Source of the DNA: an uncultured Paracoccaceae bacterium
GTDB lineage: Bacteria > Pseudomonadota > Alphaproteobacteria > Rhodobacterales > Rhodobacteraceae
Direction of reading: 5' to 3'
Length of the DNA stretch: 64,000 nucleotides
NCBI GenBank assembly: GCA_947503965.1
Contig: CANNFU010000008.1
Location: 1-64,000, forward strand
Below are positions 18,359 through 27,072 of the stretch, one piece after another (the stretch's first letter is position 1; the number at the start of each line of letters is the position of its first letter). A program made the translations under genes and the position numbers. The notes under the pieces were generated by a model. That model made no database searches. It was not told the DNA's origin and saw only the letters and a list, made by a program, of their open reading frames with translations.

Positions 18359-19315
18359 GTGACCCAACAAAGCGATATTCTGACCATTACCCTGAACCCG
18401 GCGGTGGATCTGGCAACACATGTCGCGCAGGTCATTGCGGGGCCCAAGCTGCGCTGTGCCACGCCCCGGTTTGACCCCGGCGGTGGCGGTGTCAATGTGG
18501 CCCGCACGGTGTGCAAGATAGGCGGAACGGCCCGTGCTCTGGTGGCGGTGGGCGGCGTTATGGGGGATCGGCTGGTGGGCTTGCTTGCCGCCGAAGGGGT
18601 CGCTGCCCTGCCCGTCGCGGTCAGCGGGGAAACCCGGCAAAGTTTTGCTGTCACCGATGGCGGCACGGGTGCACAGTATCGGTTCAGCGTACCGGGACAG
18701 GTGTTAAGCCAGCAGGATGCAGACCAGCTTCTTGCCGCAATCACCGCCGAGGTTCAGCCGGACGGGTTCGTCGTGATCAGTGGCAGCGTCGCGCCGGGAT
18801 TGCCGGTTGATTTTCAAAGCCAGATCATTGCAGCTGCGGCACCTGCCGGTGCCAAGGTGATCATTGATACGTCCAGCCGTGCATTGGACCGGTTGATCGC
18901 CAATCCGACAACGCCGGTGCATCTGCTGCGGGTTGATAAGGCAGAAGCGGCAGAGGCTGCGGGCCATCCCATGACCACCGTCGCGGACAGCGTGGCCTTT
19001 GCCGCCGGTCTGGTGGCGCGTGGAGTGGCAAAGACTGTTGTCACTGGGCGCGGGGCGGAAGGGTCGGTTCTGGTGACAGGCGATCAACAGGTCTTGTGCC
19101 ATCCACCCGTGGTCGAGGAGCGCAGCAAGATCGGTGCCGGAGACGCCTTTGTAGGTGCAATGACCTTGGCGCTGGCGCGCGGCGATCGGCCGGACCAAGC
19201 CTTGCAATGGGGCGTCGCGGCCGCCAGCGCAACCGTCAGCACGGAAGGCACGGCATTGTGCACGCAGAGCGCGGTACAGATGCTTTTCGGGCAATGCCAG
19301 ATCGAAGTTCTATAG
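18359..19315 (+). CDS. PfkB family hexose/6-phosphofructokinase-type sugar kinase
   Basis: A 318-residue ribokinase-fold kinase. The N-terminal NPAVDLATHV and DPGGGGVNVARTVCKIGG and the C-terminal GAGDAFVGAMTLAL (anion hole and catalytic Asp) fit the 1-phosphofructokinase/Pfk-2 branch; substrate choice between fructose 6-phosphate, fructose 1-phosphate and tagatose 6-phosphate cannot be read safely. The start is a GTG two bases after the upstream stop. With PEP synthase nearby, it suggests control of lower glycolytic carbon flow at low oxygen. It has the length usual for the family. Confidence 0.85.
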   Translation: MTQQSDILTITLNPAVDLATHVAQVIAGPKLRCATPRFDPGGGGVNVARTVCKIGGTARALVAVGGVMGDRLVGLLAAEGVAALPVAVSGETRQSFAVTDGGTGAQYRFSVPGQVLSQQDADQLLAAITAEVQPDGFVVISGSVAPGLPVDFQSQIIAAAAPAGAKVIIDTSSRALDRLIANPTTPVHLLRVDKAEAAEAAGHPMTTVADSVAFAAGLVARGVAKTVVTGRGAEGSVLVTGDQQVLCHPPVVEERSKIGAGDAFVGAMTLALARGDRPDQALQWGVAAASATVSTEGTALCTQSAVQMLFGQCQIEVL

Positions 19316-19412
19316 GCATATGTTGCGAAGCAGACAGCGCAACGCCACGACGCCTGTCAGCACGGTCCTCAATTCAGATAAGTCGGGATAATCCCACAGT
19401 CCTGGCAGGCCG

Positions 19413-19426
19413 TTGACTTTTGTCAA
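19413..19426. promoter_or_regulatory. FixK/FNR-type box
   Basis: TTGACTTTTGTCAA, intact halves, 59 bases before the CPBP gene at 19486. The 170-base gap around it shows no gene. Confidence 0.78.
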
Positions 19427-19485
19427 AGCAGCAGCACCTATCGGCGATATCTCACAGGGCAAACCAGACTTGAAAGAGTTGGATC

Positions 19486-20316
19486 ATGGCCCAAACCCAA
19501 AGTTTCGAACATGATGACAGTATCGATGTCCGCACCGGTTTCATCGGCCCATTTGTTCTGCTGACCTTTGGTATGACGTGGGGCGTGATGACGTTGTTCG
19601 TGCTGGTCCCGCAATATGTTCCCGCCTTTCTGGGACCGATGGGCGTGACACATCCGCTTTATGTTCTGGCCGTCTGGTCCCCCTGCCTTGTGGCGATGGC
19701 TCTGGTGGTGGTCAGCGCTGGGTTTGGCGGGTTGCGGCGCTATTTGGGCCGACTGTTTGATGTGAACGTTGCTTGGTCCTGGTGGGCTTTTGTCCTGCTT
19801 GGGTTGCCCGCGGTGAAGATCATCGGAGCGATGCTAAACGGAGCGCCGATCAATGAATGGCTTGTCCTGCAGCCGTTCTGGGGCGTGCTGGGTATCTCTC
19901 TTTTCATGCTTTTTCTGGGACCGGTCGAAGAATTTAGCTGGCGCGGCTTTCTTTTGCCTTTGATGCAGCGCATCATGATACCGGCCTTGGCCGGATTGAT
20001 CATTGGGCTTCTCTGGGCCGTGTGGCATATCCCGGCGTTTTTCCTTGATGGTACACCGCATACCGCCTGGTCCATGGCACCGTTCATCATCGGGGTGACA
20101 TCGGTTGGGGTCGTCATGGCTGTCGTCTACAACAAGACCAACGGCAATTTGCTGTTCCCCATCCTGATCCACTGGCAGTTGAATATCGCATTCTGGCCAG
20201 AGGCCCAGCCGTGGGAGAATTACCTTAACCTTGCGCTGGCTGTTGTCTTGCTTTGGGTGCATCGCGACGTAATGTTTTCGCGCGATAAAGGCCTGACCGA
20301 GGTGGTTCCCACTTAG
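19486..20316 (+). CDS. CPBP family intramembrane metalloprotease homologue (second copy)
   Basis: A 276-residue membrane protein with about seven or eight hydrophobic segments and the CPBP motif GPVEEFSWRGFLLPLM, then LLWAVWHIPAFFLDG and ILIHWQLNIAFW, matching the metal-ligand pattern of the family. It is only distantly similar to the CPBP protein at 8692-9558, so it is not a recent duplication. Substrate unknown. The following gene starts 23 bases later and is likely cotranscribed. Confidence 0.83.
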   Translation: MAQTQSFEHDDSIDVRTGFIGPFVLLTFGMTWGVMTLFVLVPQYVPAFLGPMGVTHPLYVLAVWSPCLVAMALVVVSAGFGGLRRYLGRLFDVNVAWSWWAFVLLGLPAVKIIGAMLNGAPINEWLVLQPFWGVLGISLFMLFLGPVEEFSWRGFLLPLMQRIMIPALAGLIIGLLWAVWHIPAFFLDGTPHTAWSMAPFIIGVTSVGVVMAVVYNKTNGNLLFPILIHWQLNIAFWPEAQPWENYLNLALAVVLLWVHRDVMFSRDKGLTEVVPT

Positions 20317-20339
20317 CAGCATTTGGAAAGCGCTAGGAT

Positions 20340-21185
20340 ATGCGGATGTTCTTGAACCTGTTAGTGGCCGCACTGGCTGTTGCGATCACCGGGCTTTTGG
20401 GTTGGCGGATGCTGGATCACCGGGCCGACAGGACGGAGATTGCGCGGCTGATCGACTTGCAGCCATCAAGCCCCGCCAGGTTCAGTGCGGACATGGTTGC
20501 AGACCTGCCGGAGCCTGCGCAGCGCTATTTCCGTTTTGCCATTGCTGAGGGAACCCCGCTTTATACTGTCGCGCGGATTGAAATGGGCGGACAGTTTTCG
20601 CTTGGGACGAAGGACGCCCCCAACTACATGAATATGACTGCCACGCAGGTTCTGGCACCACCAGAAGGCTTTGTCTGGAAGATGTCAGGCGGCGCGGGGC
20701 TGATGCGGATGTCGGGCTCTGACAGCGGGCGCTGGACACGGTTCTGGCTGGCGGGCCTTGTCTCCGTCGCCCGATTTGGTGGCGATCCTGACCACACACG
20801 CTCGGCCTATGGTCGCTATGTTGCAGAGGCCATGATCTGGGCACCAGCCGCGCTCTTGCCTGGGCCATCGGTGACATGGGAACCGCTTGACGAAAGCGCA
20901 GCGCGGGTGGTCATCCGGCACGGCGATCTTGAGCAGGCTGTTGACCTGACGGTCGATGTTGAAGGGCGCCCGGTTGAAATCGTGTTCCAACGCTGGAGCA
21001 ACGCCAATCCCGAAGGCGTGCATAGGTTACAGCCCTTTGGCGCATTTCTGTCTGATTTCCGCGATGTCGCAGGCTTTCGCATGCCGTTCCATGTGGAGGC
21101 GGGCAACCTGTTCGGCACGGACGCCTATTTCCCTTTTTTCCTGGCCGACGTAACCGAAATCAGCTTTCCTCAGCGCGCCCGCTGA
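20340..21185 (+). CDS. DUF6544/DUF6920-like protein with membrane anchor
   Basis: A 281-residue protein with one N-terminal hydrophobic segment (about residues 4-24), so the body is probably periplasmic or membrane-attached. DLPEPAQRYFRFAI, MTATQVLAPPEGFVWKM and the late FQRWSNANPEGVHR region recall an uncharacterised beta-rich family that I know under these DUF numbers; the assignment is from memory. The last 26 bases overlap the convergent 2TM gene. Function unknown. Confidence 0.72.
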   Translation: MRMFLNLLVAALAVAITGLLGWRMLDHRADRTEIARLIDLQPSSPARFSADMVADLPEPAQRYFRFAIAEGTPLYTVARIEMGGQFSLGTKDAPNYMNMTATQVLAPPEGFVWKMSGGAGLMRMSGSDSGRWTRFWLAGLVSVARFGGDPDHTRSAYGRYVAEAMIWAPAALLPGPSVTWEPLDESAARVVIRHGDLEQAVDLTVDVEGRPVEIVFQRWSNANPEGVHRLQPFGAFLSDFRDVAGFRMPFHVEAGNLFGTDAYFPFFLADVTEISFPQRAR

Positions 21186-21462
21186 CCGCCTTTCTGCGGC
21201 GACCTCTGTTCATCTCTCTTTCGATCTTTTCCTCGGTCACAGCGAACCGGTTTGGCAACAGAAGAACCATCAAACCATGAATGGCAACTGCGGTCCCCCA
21301 GCCGAGCATTGGCCATTGGACCCATAGGGTTCGAGGTGAGGAAAAGAGATTGAGCGCCACAAGCCCAAGAATGACAACCAAGTAGACAGACAGGTGAATG
21401 TAGAAACCCATCTTGGCTTCAACACGCCGCTTGGCGGCTTGGTAGTCTTCAGTATGTTCCAT
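21160..21462 (-). CDS. 2TM domain protein
   Basis: A 100-residue protein with a short charged N-terminus (MEHTEDYQAAKRRVEAK), two membrane helices (about residues 20-42 and 50-70) and a basic C-terminal tail. This is the layout of the small 2TM family, sometimes found fused to histidine kinases, but here free-standing. A FixK/FNR-like box lies 58 bases upstream. Role unknown. Confidence 0.78.
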   Translation of the reverse strand: MEHTEDYQAAKRRVEAKMGFYIHLSVYLVVILGLVALNLFSSPRTLWVQWPMLGWGTAVAIHGLMVLLLPNRFAVTEEKIEREMNRGRRRKAVSGRAEES

Positions 21463-21520
21463 GTCGTTTCTCCTTTCTGATCAATCAGACGAAATCTAGC
21501 GACTGGACGGTCCACCATGA

Positions 21521-21534
21521 TTGAGGAAAGTCAA
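21521..21534. promoter_or_regulatory. FixK/FNR-type box
   Basis: TTGAGGAAAGTCAA keeps the TTGA and TCAA cores; 58 bases upstream of the 2TM start at 21462. Confidence 0.68.
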
Positions 21535-21591
21535 CTTCAAGTGCACGGGCGGCGTCAGCCCTGCCCCCGCTTACCGCGCCGCCGCATTGCC

Positions 21592-23970
21592 CTATGCCTT
21601 TTCGGCGCTGGCCACGTTCCGCAGCACGCTGACAAAACTGTCCGGCGTTACCGAGATACTGTCGATCCCGTACCCGACCAGATGTTTGGCATAACCGGGG
21701 TCGTTGCTGGGCGCCTGTCCGCAGAACCCGACCTTGGAGCCTGCCTTGTGCGCCTCGCGGATCACCGTTTCGATCATCCATAGCACGGCTGGATCATCCT
21801 CGCGGAACAATCCTGCCAGCGCGTCTGAATCGCGGTCGATGCCCAGCGTCAACTGCGTCAGGTCGTTGGACCCGATCGAGAACCCGTCGAAACGCTTTGC
21901 AAACTCTGCCGCACGCACCACATTGGCCGGGATTTCGCACATCACATAGACTTGCAGCCCGTCCTTGCCGCGCTCCAGCCCGTTTTCCTTCATCACCGCC
22001 AGCACATTGTCGGCCTCTTCGGGGGTTCGGCAGAAGGGGATCATCATGATGACATTGTCGAACCCCATTTCGCCGCGCAGCCGCGCGATGGCCTGACATT
22101 CTAGCGCGAAACCATCCCGGTAATGGTCTGAATAGTAACGCGAGGCCCCTCTAAACCCGATCATCGGGTTTTCTTCGTGGGGCTCAAAATCGCGCCCGCC
22201 CAGAAGGTCCGCGTATTCGTTGGTTTTGAAATCGCTCATCCGCACAATGACGGGCTTGGGGTAGCAAAAGGCAGCAATCCGCGACAGCCCGCGCGCCAGA
22301 TGATCGACGAAATAGTCCGGTTTGTGGGCGTAGCCTTCGGTGAGGGCAGCGATCTTGTCGCGCGTCTTTTCCTTACTGATCTTGTCAAAGTTCAAAAGCG
22401 CCATGGGATGCACCTTGACCGCGTTGTTGATCACAAACTCCATCCGCGCAAGGCCCACGCCATCGACCGGCAAACGCCACCAGCGCAGGGCGGCTGACGG
22501 GTTGGCGAGGTTCAGCATCACCTTGGTTTTGACATCGGGCAGGCCGTCAAGCGTTTCCTCCTGCACGGTGATGTCGGAAATCCCTTCGGTGATCACCCCC
22601 TCTTCGCCGCCGGCGCAGGACACGGTCACATCCTGCCCGTCATGCAGCAGATGCGTGGCGTTGCCGCAGCCGACAACTGCGGGCAGACCCAATTCGCGGC
22701 TGACGATGGCGGCATGCGAGGTGCGCCCGCCATGATCGGTGACAATCGCGGCGGCGCGTTTCATGATCGGCACCCAGTCGGGGTCAGTGGTGGACGTGAC
22801 AAGCACTGACCCATCGACGAACTGTTCGATATCGGCCGCTTTTTCGATCATGCAGACGCGCCCCGCAATGGCGGCGTTGCCAACGCTGAGGCCCGCCACA
22901 AGAACCTTGCCGGGGTCCGTCACTGTGTAGGATTTCAATGCGCCCACATCGGCGCGTGACTGCACCGTCTCGGGCCGGGCCTGCACGATATATATTGTGC
23001 CGGTCTTTCCATCACGCGCCCATTCCATATCCATCGGGCATTCATAGTGGTCTTCTATGATCTTCGCCTGGCGGGCCAGCGTCAGGATTTCCGCATCGCT
23101 AAGGACGAAAGCGGCGCGTTCCGCCTTGGACGTCGGCACATTGCGTGGGGTTCCATCGCGGTCGTGGATCATCTTGATCTCTTTCGCGCCCAGGGCTTTT
23201 TCAAGGATCGGCGTCTTGCTTTCATCATCCAGGAACGGCTTGAACACTTCGTATTCATCCGGGTCCACAGCGCCCTGTACTACGTTTTCGCCCAAGCCCC
23301 ATGCGGCATTGATCAGGACCGCATCGGGAAAGCCTGACTCGGTATCGATCGAGAACATCACCCCGGACCCACCCGTATCGGCGCGCACCATCTGCTGCAC
23401 GCCGACTGACAGCGCCACTTGCGTATGTGAAAACCCCTGAATCTTGCGGTAGGAAATCGCCCGGTCGGTAAACAGCGACGCATAGCATTTGCGGCAGGCG
23501 TCCAGAACGGCAGCTTCCCCGATCACGTTCAGAAATGTCTCTTGCTGACCTGCAAAGCTGGCATCGGGCAGGTCTTCGGCCGTGGCACTTGACCGGACAG
23601 CGACGGGGACATCAGTCTCGCCCGCCGCCTTAGACAACGCTTGGTATTCCGCGATGATAGCGGCCCGCGTGTCGTCGGGCCATTCCCCGCCAAGGATCAG
23701 ATCGCGAATGGCCTGTCCCGTTTTTTGCAACGTCGCCTTGCCGTCAGCCAGCGCATCCAAGGCCACCCCGATCCGGGCATCCAGATCATTGAATTTCAGA
23801 TAGGCCCGAAAGGCGTCTGCCGTGGTCGCAAACCCCGGTGGCACCAGGATACCCTTGGGCCCCAGGGTCTGAATCATCTCGCCCAAAGACGCGTTCTTGC
23901 CGCCGACGATTTCAACGTCGCCGCGGCGGAGCTTTGCAAAGTTCAAAACAAGGGGTTTGGCTTCGGCCAT
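21592..23970 (-). CDS. ppsA: Phosphoenolpyruvate synthase
   Basis: A 792-residue enzyme converting pyruvate and ATP to PEP, AMP and phosphate. The N-terminal ATP-grasp domain contains GGKNASLGEMIQ and VAVRSSATAEDLP; the central phosphohistidine domain shows DHGGRTSHAAIVSRELG with the catalytic His; the C-terminal PEP/pyruvate domain has IGSNDLTQLTLGIDRDS and VGFCGQAPSNDP. Length is normal for PpsA. It is divergent from a DksA-like gene, with a FixK/FNR-like dyad 57 bases upstream. Together with acetate activation and the PfkB kinase it points to gluconeogenic or storage-carbon control under low oxygen. Confidence 0.95.
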   Translation of the reverse strand: MAEAKPLVLNFAKLRRGDVEIVGGKNASLGEMIQTLGPKGILVPPGFATTADAFRAYLKFNDLDARIGVALDALADGKATLQKTGQAIRDLILGGEWPDDTRAAIIAEYQALSKAAGETDVPVAVRSSATAEDLPDASFAGQQETFLNVIGEAAVLDACRKCYASLFTDRAISYRKIQGFSHTQVALSVGVQQMVRADTGGSGVMFSIDTESGFPDAVLINAAWGLGENVVQGAVDPDEYEVFKPFLDDESKTPILEKALGAKEIKMIHDRDGTPRNVPTSKAERAAFVLSDAEILTLARQAKIIEDHYECPMDMEWARDGKTGTIYIVQARPETVQSRADVGALKSYTVTDPGKVLVAGLSVGNAAIAGRVCMIEKAADIEQFVDGSVLVTSTTDPDWVPIMKRAAAIVTDHGGRTSHAAIVSRELGLPAVVGCGNATHLLHDGQDVTVSCAGGEEGVITEGISDITVQEETLDGLPDVKTKVMLNLANPSAALRWWRLPVDGVGLARMEFVINNAVKVHPMALLNFDKISKEKTRDKIAALTEGYAHKPDYFVDHLARGLSRIAAFCYPKPVIVRMSDFKTNEYADLLGGRDFEPHEENPMIGFRGASRYYSDHYRDGFALECQAIARLRGEMGFDNVIMMIPFCRTPEEADNVLAVMKENGLERGKDGLQVYVMCEIPANVVRAAEFAKRFDGFSIGSNDLTQLTLGIDRDSDALAGLFREDDPAVLWMIETVIREAHKAGSKVGFCGQAPSNDPGYAKHLVGYGIDSISVTPDSFVSVLRNVASAEKA

Positions 23971-24027
23971 ATCCGGGTCCTCCTACATCGGTTCGGCGCG
24001 AGTGTGGCGCAGGATGGATCGGGCAAA

Positions 24028-24041
24028 CTGACATAGGTCAA
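24028..24041. promoter_or_regulatory. Weak FixK/FNR-type box
   Basis: CTGACATAGGTCAA has one mismatch in the left half and an intact right half. Spacing (57 bases to ppsA, 61 to the DksA-like gene) matches the other boxes, which raises confidence. Confidence 0.55.
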
Positions 24042-24102
24042 TCCGGGTTGCCTGCTTTGGTGCAAACTTTCCCTCATCATTATCTTTGGAGGAGGCCCAT
24101 CC

Positions 24103-24423
24103 GTGAACAACGACGCACGCAAAGCACAAATAGAAGCCCGCATCGCAGAACTGACCGCACAGATGCAGCGGATCGCGGACGATCTGGACCAACCGCTGCC
24201 TGCTCATCTTGAGGATCAGGCGATTGATCTGGAGGATGACGAAGTGCTTGAACGGCTGGGACGGGCCAATGCCCGGGAACGGCGTCTGCTGAACGATGCT
24301 CTCAAGCGGATAGCGGATGGAAGTTATGGCATTTGCGCCAGATGCGGTGACGATATCGCACAGGCGCGTCTGGATGCCGTGCCTTACGCCCTGATCTGCC
24401 GGAATTGTGCGGCGCAGAATTGA
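24103..24423 (+). CDS. DksA/TraR family zinc-finger protein
   Basis: A 106-residue protein starting with GTG after GGAGG. An N-terminal coiled-coil (about residues 5-65, with acidic LEDDEVLERLG at the tip region) is followed by a C4 zinc finger, CARC at about 82-85 and CRNC at about 100-103. DksA-type proteins bind the RNA polymerase secondary channel and tune stringent-response transcription; short forms of this kind are common in alphaproteobacteria. The tip residues differ from the classical DxxDxA motif, so activity may differ. Confidence 0.83.
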   Translation: MNNDARKAQIEARIAELTAQMQRIADDLDQPLPAHLEDQAIDLEDDEVLERLGRANARERRLLNDALKRIADGSYGICARCGDDIAQARLDAVPYALICRNCAAQN

Positions 24424-24433
24424 TCTTGGTCAA
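24420..24433. promoter_or_regulatory. FixK/FNR-type box overlapping a stop codon
   Basis: TTGATCTTGGTCAA begins on the last base before the DksA-like gene's TGA and lies 61 bases before the persulfide dioxygenase start at 24495. Confidence 0.78.
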
Positions 24434-24445
24434 TCAAGCCATCCT

Positions 24446-24472
24446 GAATTCAGATATATTCCAAAAATGAAA
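24446..24472. promoter_or_regulatory. Candidate SqrR/BigR-type operator
   Basis: An AT-rich stretch between the FixK/FNR box and 24495 contains GAAT-N8-ATTC (24446-24461) and an overlapping ATTC-N7-GAAA. It resembles the GAAT/ATTC dyad upstream of the arsR-type gene at 32372 only loosely. Placement ahead of sulfide genes is the main support. Confidence 0.35.
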
Positions 24473-24494
24473 TGTATTAATGGAGGTTAAACTG

Positions 24495-25376
24495 ATGACT
24501 TATCCGGTCCACATGACCGTCACCCCCCATGTTTCTGCCTTCTTTGACGAGGCGACGAACACGATCAGCTACATCGTGTCGGAACCTGATGGCGACCACT
24601 GCGCGATCATAGATAGTGTGCTGGACCTCGACTATGCCGCAGGCCGTATCACCTATGACAGTGCCGATGCATTGATTGCCGAGGTCAGGCGCCGCGATCT
24701 GAAACTGGACTGGATCATCGAGACCCATGTTCACGCCGACCATCTGAGCGCGGCGCCGTATATTCAGGACAAGCTGGGCGGCAAGATCGGTGTCGGCGAC
24801 AAGATCACCGTGGTGCAGGACACGTTTGGCAAGGTTTTCAATGCGGGCACCGAATTCCAGCGTGATGGATCGCAATTTGATGCGCTGTTCAAGGACGGCG
24901 ACACCTATCAGATCGGTGGCATGCAAGGTGTTGCCATTGCCACACCCGGTCACACGCCGGCTTGCATGGTGCATGTGATCGGGGACGCCTGTTTTGTCGG
25001 TGACACGCTATTCATGCCTGATGGCGGATCGGCCCGCGCCGATTTACCGGGCGGTGATGCGGGCATGCTTTATGACAGCATTCAAAAGGTTCTCGCCCTG
25101 CCGGACGAGATGCGCCTTTTCATGTGCCATGATTACGGTCCGAACGGGCGCGACATCAAATGGGAAACCACCGTAGCCGAAGAAAAGGCACACAACATCC
25201 ATGTGGGCGGCGGCAAATCCCGCGAAGAGTTCATCAAGTTCCGCGAAGAGCGTGACGCAACGCTTGATGTACCCAAACTGATCATCCCTTCCCTGCAAGT
25301 GAACATGCGCGCAGGCGAAGTACCGACCGATGAGTACGGCAATGAGGTGCTCAAAGTGCCGCTGAACGTGTTGTAG
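24495..25376 (+). CDS. Metallo-beta-lactamase-fold persulfide dioxygenase-like enzyme (ETHE1/Blh type)
   Basis: A 293-residue MBL-fold protein. The iron ligands are visible in HVHADHLSAAPY, TPGHTPACM and GDTLFMPDGGSARADLPGGD, the ETHE1/Blh pattern, which oxidises glutathione persulfide to sulfite with O2. GGAGGT precedes the ATG at 24495; the ATG at 24480 overlaps the ribosome site. It lies 15 bases before the DUF442-SQR fusion gene, so sulfide oxidation and persulfide removal are coupled. A paralogue is encoded at 31361-32224. Confidence 0.88.
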   Translation: MTYPVHMTVTPHVSAFFDEATNTISYIVSEPDGDHCAIIDSVLDLDYAAGRITYDSADALIAEVRRRDLKLDWIIETHVHADHLSAAPYIQDKLGGKIGVGDKITVVQDTFGKVFNAGTEFQRDGSQFDALFKDGDTYQIGGMQGVAIATPGHTPACMVHVIGDACFVGDTLFMPDGGSARADLPGGDAGMLYDSIQKVLALPDEMRLFMCHDYGPNGRDIKWETTVAEEKAHNIHVGGGKSREEFIKFREERDATLDVPKLIIPSLQVNMRAGEVPTDEYGNEVLKVPLNVL

Positions 25377-25391
25377 GCCCTGGAGGATATG

Positions 25392-27065
25392 ATGGATATC
25401 AAGACACTGACTTCAGGAATTTCGGTGACACCGCAGATCGTCGTCGCCGATTTGCCTGGCATAAAGGAACAGGGGTTCCGGTCGATCATCTGCAACCGTC
25501 CTGATGGTGAAGGGGCCGACCAGCCAGCCTACCAGGAAATTGAGGCAGCGGCGGCAAAGCTGGGCATCGACATGGCCTATCAGCCGATTGTGTCGGGCAA
25601 GGTCAGCGATACGGATGCCGACGATTTTGCCAATCTGATGACCGAGCTGCCCGGCCCGGTGCTGGCCTATTGCCGGACCGGGACGCGATCAGCGACGCTC
25701 TGGTCGCTGTCACAGGCGCAAACGCGGGCCACCTCTGATATCCTGAGTATCACCAAGGCTGCGGGCTATGACATGGCGGGTGTCGTCCGCCGCATCGTGA
25801 ATGGTGGCAAGACGCCAACGGATACGGGCGATGCAAAGTATGAGGTCGTTATTGTGGGCGGCGGGGCGGCGGGTATCGCGCTGGCGGCGAGCCTGAAAGC
25901 GCGTAAACCGGGGCTTGAGATCGCTCTTATTGATCCAGCCGACATACACTATTACCAGCCCGGCTGGACCATGGTGGGCGGCGGTATTTTCGACGCCGAG
26001 GACACAGTGCGCACCATGGGCAGCCTGATCCCCAAGGGGGTGCATTGGCTTAAATCCGCGGTTGCCGCGTTTGAACCCAAGGACAATGCCGTCATTCTGG
26101 ATGGTTGCCGGGTGGTAAAATACGACCGGCTGATTGTTTGTCCGGGGCTCAAACTGGACTGGAACAAGGTTGACGGTCTGGTTGAGACGTTGGGCAAGAA
26201 CGGTGTGACCTCGAACTACCGCTACGATCTCGCCCCCTACACGTGGGAGCTGGTGCGCGGGATGAAAGAAGGCCGCGCGATCTTTACCCAGCCGCCCATG
26301 CCGATCAAATGCGCCGGGGCGCCACAGAAGGCGCTTTATCTGTCGGGGGATGCATGGTTTCGCTCCGGCGCGCTGAAGAACATCGATATTCACTTCAACA
26401 ACGCCGGGGGCGTGCTGTTTGGGGTGAAAGACTATGTCCCTGCCCTGATGGAATATATCAAGAAATACGATGCGCAGCTGAACTTCTTTCACAACCTCGT
26501 CGCGGTTGATGGCCCCGCCAAAAAGGCATGGTTCGACGTCGCAAAACCCGACACGCCGGTAGAGCGGATCGAGATGGAGTTTGACATGATGCATGTCTGC
26601 CCCCCGCAGACTGCCCCCGACTTCATCCGCGTGTCGCCCTTGGCGGATGAGGCGGGATGGGTCGATGTCGATCAGGCCACCCTGCGCCATAAAACCTATG
26701 ACAACATCTGGTCGCTGGGCGATGTCATGAACGCGCCCAACGCCAAGACAGCGGCGGCGGCCCGTATTCAGGCCCCGATTGTCGCCGAAAACGTGATCGC
26801 CGACATACGTGGCCGCGCGCCTGTGGCCCAGTACAACGGCTATGGGTCCTGCCCGCTGACGGTCGAACGCGGCAAGATCGTGCTGGCCGAATTCGGATAT
26901 GGCGGGGCGCTTTTGCCCAGTTTCCCCAAGGTCCTGATTGATGGAACCAAGCCGTCACGGATGGCATGGCTGTTGAAGGAAAAGATCCTGCCACCGGTTT
27001 ATTGGCGCGCGATGCTCAAAGGGCGCGAATGGATGGCAAGGCCAGAAAAGGTCAGCGCGGGGTAG
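25392..27065 (+). CDS. DUF442 sulfurtransferase-like domain fused to sulfide:quinone oxidoreductase
   Basis: A 557-residue fusion. Residues about 1-110 form the DUF442/TIGR01244 phosphatase-fold sulfurtransferase domain with the active loop AYCRTGTRSATLW. Residues about 150-557 form a flavoprotein of the SQR family, with FAD motif VVIVGGGAAGIALAAS, CPGLKLDW, KCAGAPQKALYL and a second FAD segment IWSLGDVMNAPNAKTAAA. SQR oxidises sulfide to persulfide and reduces quinone at the membrane. I prefer the second of two adjacent ATGs (25392) for its five-base spacing from GGAGG. The fusion suggests direct hand-over of persulfide to the sulfurtransferase domain and then to the dioxygenase encoded upstream. 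Confidence 0.88.
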   Translation: MDIKTLTSGISVTPQIVVADLPGIKEQGFRSIICNRPDGEGADQPAYQEIEAAAAKLGIDMAYQPIVSGKVSDTDADDFANLMTELPGPVLAYCRTGTRSATLWSLSQAQTRATSDILSITKAAGYDMAGVVRRIVNGGKTPTDTGDAKYEVVIVGGGAAGIALAASLKARKPGLEIALIDPADIHYYQPGWTMVGGGIFDAEDTVRTMGSLIPKGVHWLKSAVAAFEPKDNAVILDGCRVVKYDRLIVCPGLKLDWNKVDGLVETLGKNGVTSNYRYDLAPYTWELVRGMKEGRAIFTQPPMPIKCAGAPQKALYLSGDAWFRSGALKNIDIHFNNAGGVLFGVKDYVPALMEYIKKYDAQLNFFHNLVAVDGPAKKAWFDVAKPDTPVERIEMEFDMMHVCPPQTAPDFIRVSPLADEAGWVDVDQATLRHKTYDNIWSLGDVMNAPNAKTAAAARIQAPIVAENVIADIRGRAPVAQYNGYGSCPLTVERGKIVLAEFGYGGALLPSFPKVLIDGTKPSRMAWLLKEKILPPVYWRAMLKGREWMARPEKVSAG

Positions 27066-27072
27066 CGGCAAG

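Noticed and set aside
21485..21781. Minus-strand 98-residue reading at the 3' end of ppsA
   Set aside because: It is a frame-shifted reading of the end of ppsA and also crosses the FixK/FNR box at 21521.
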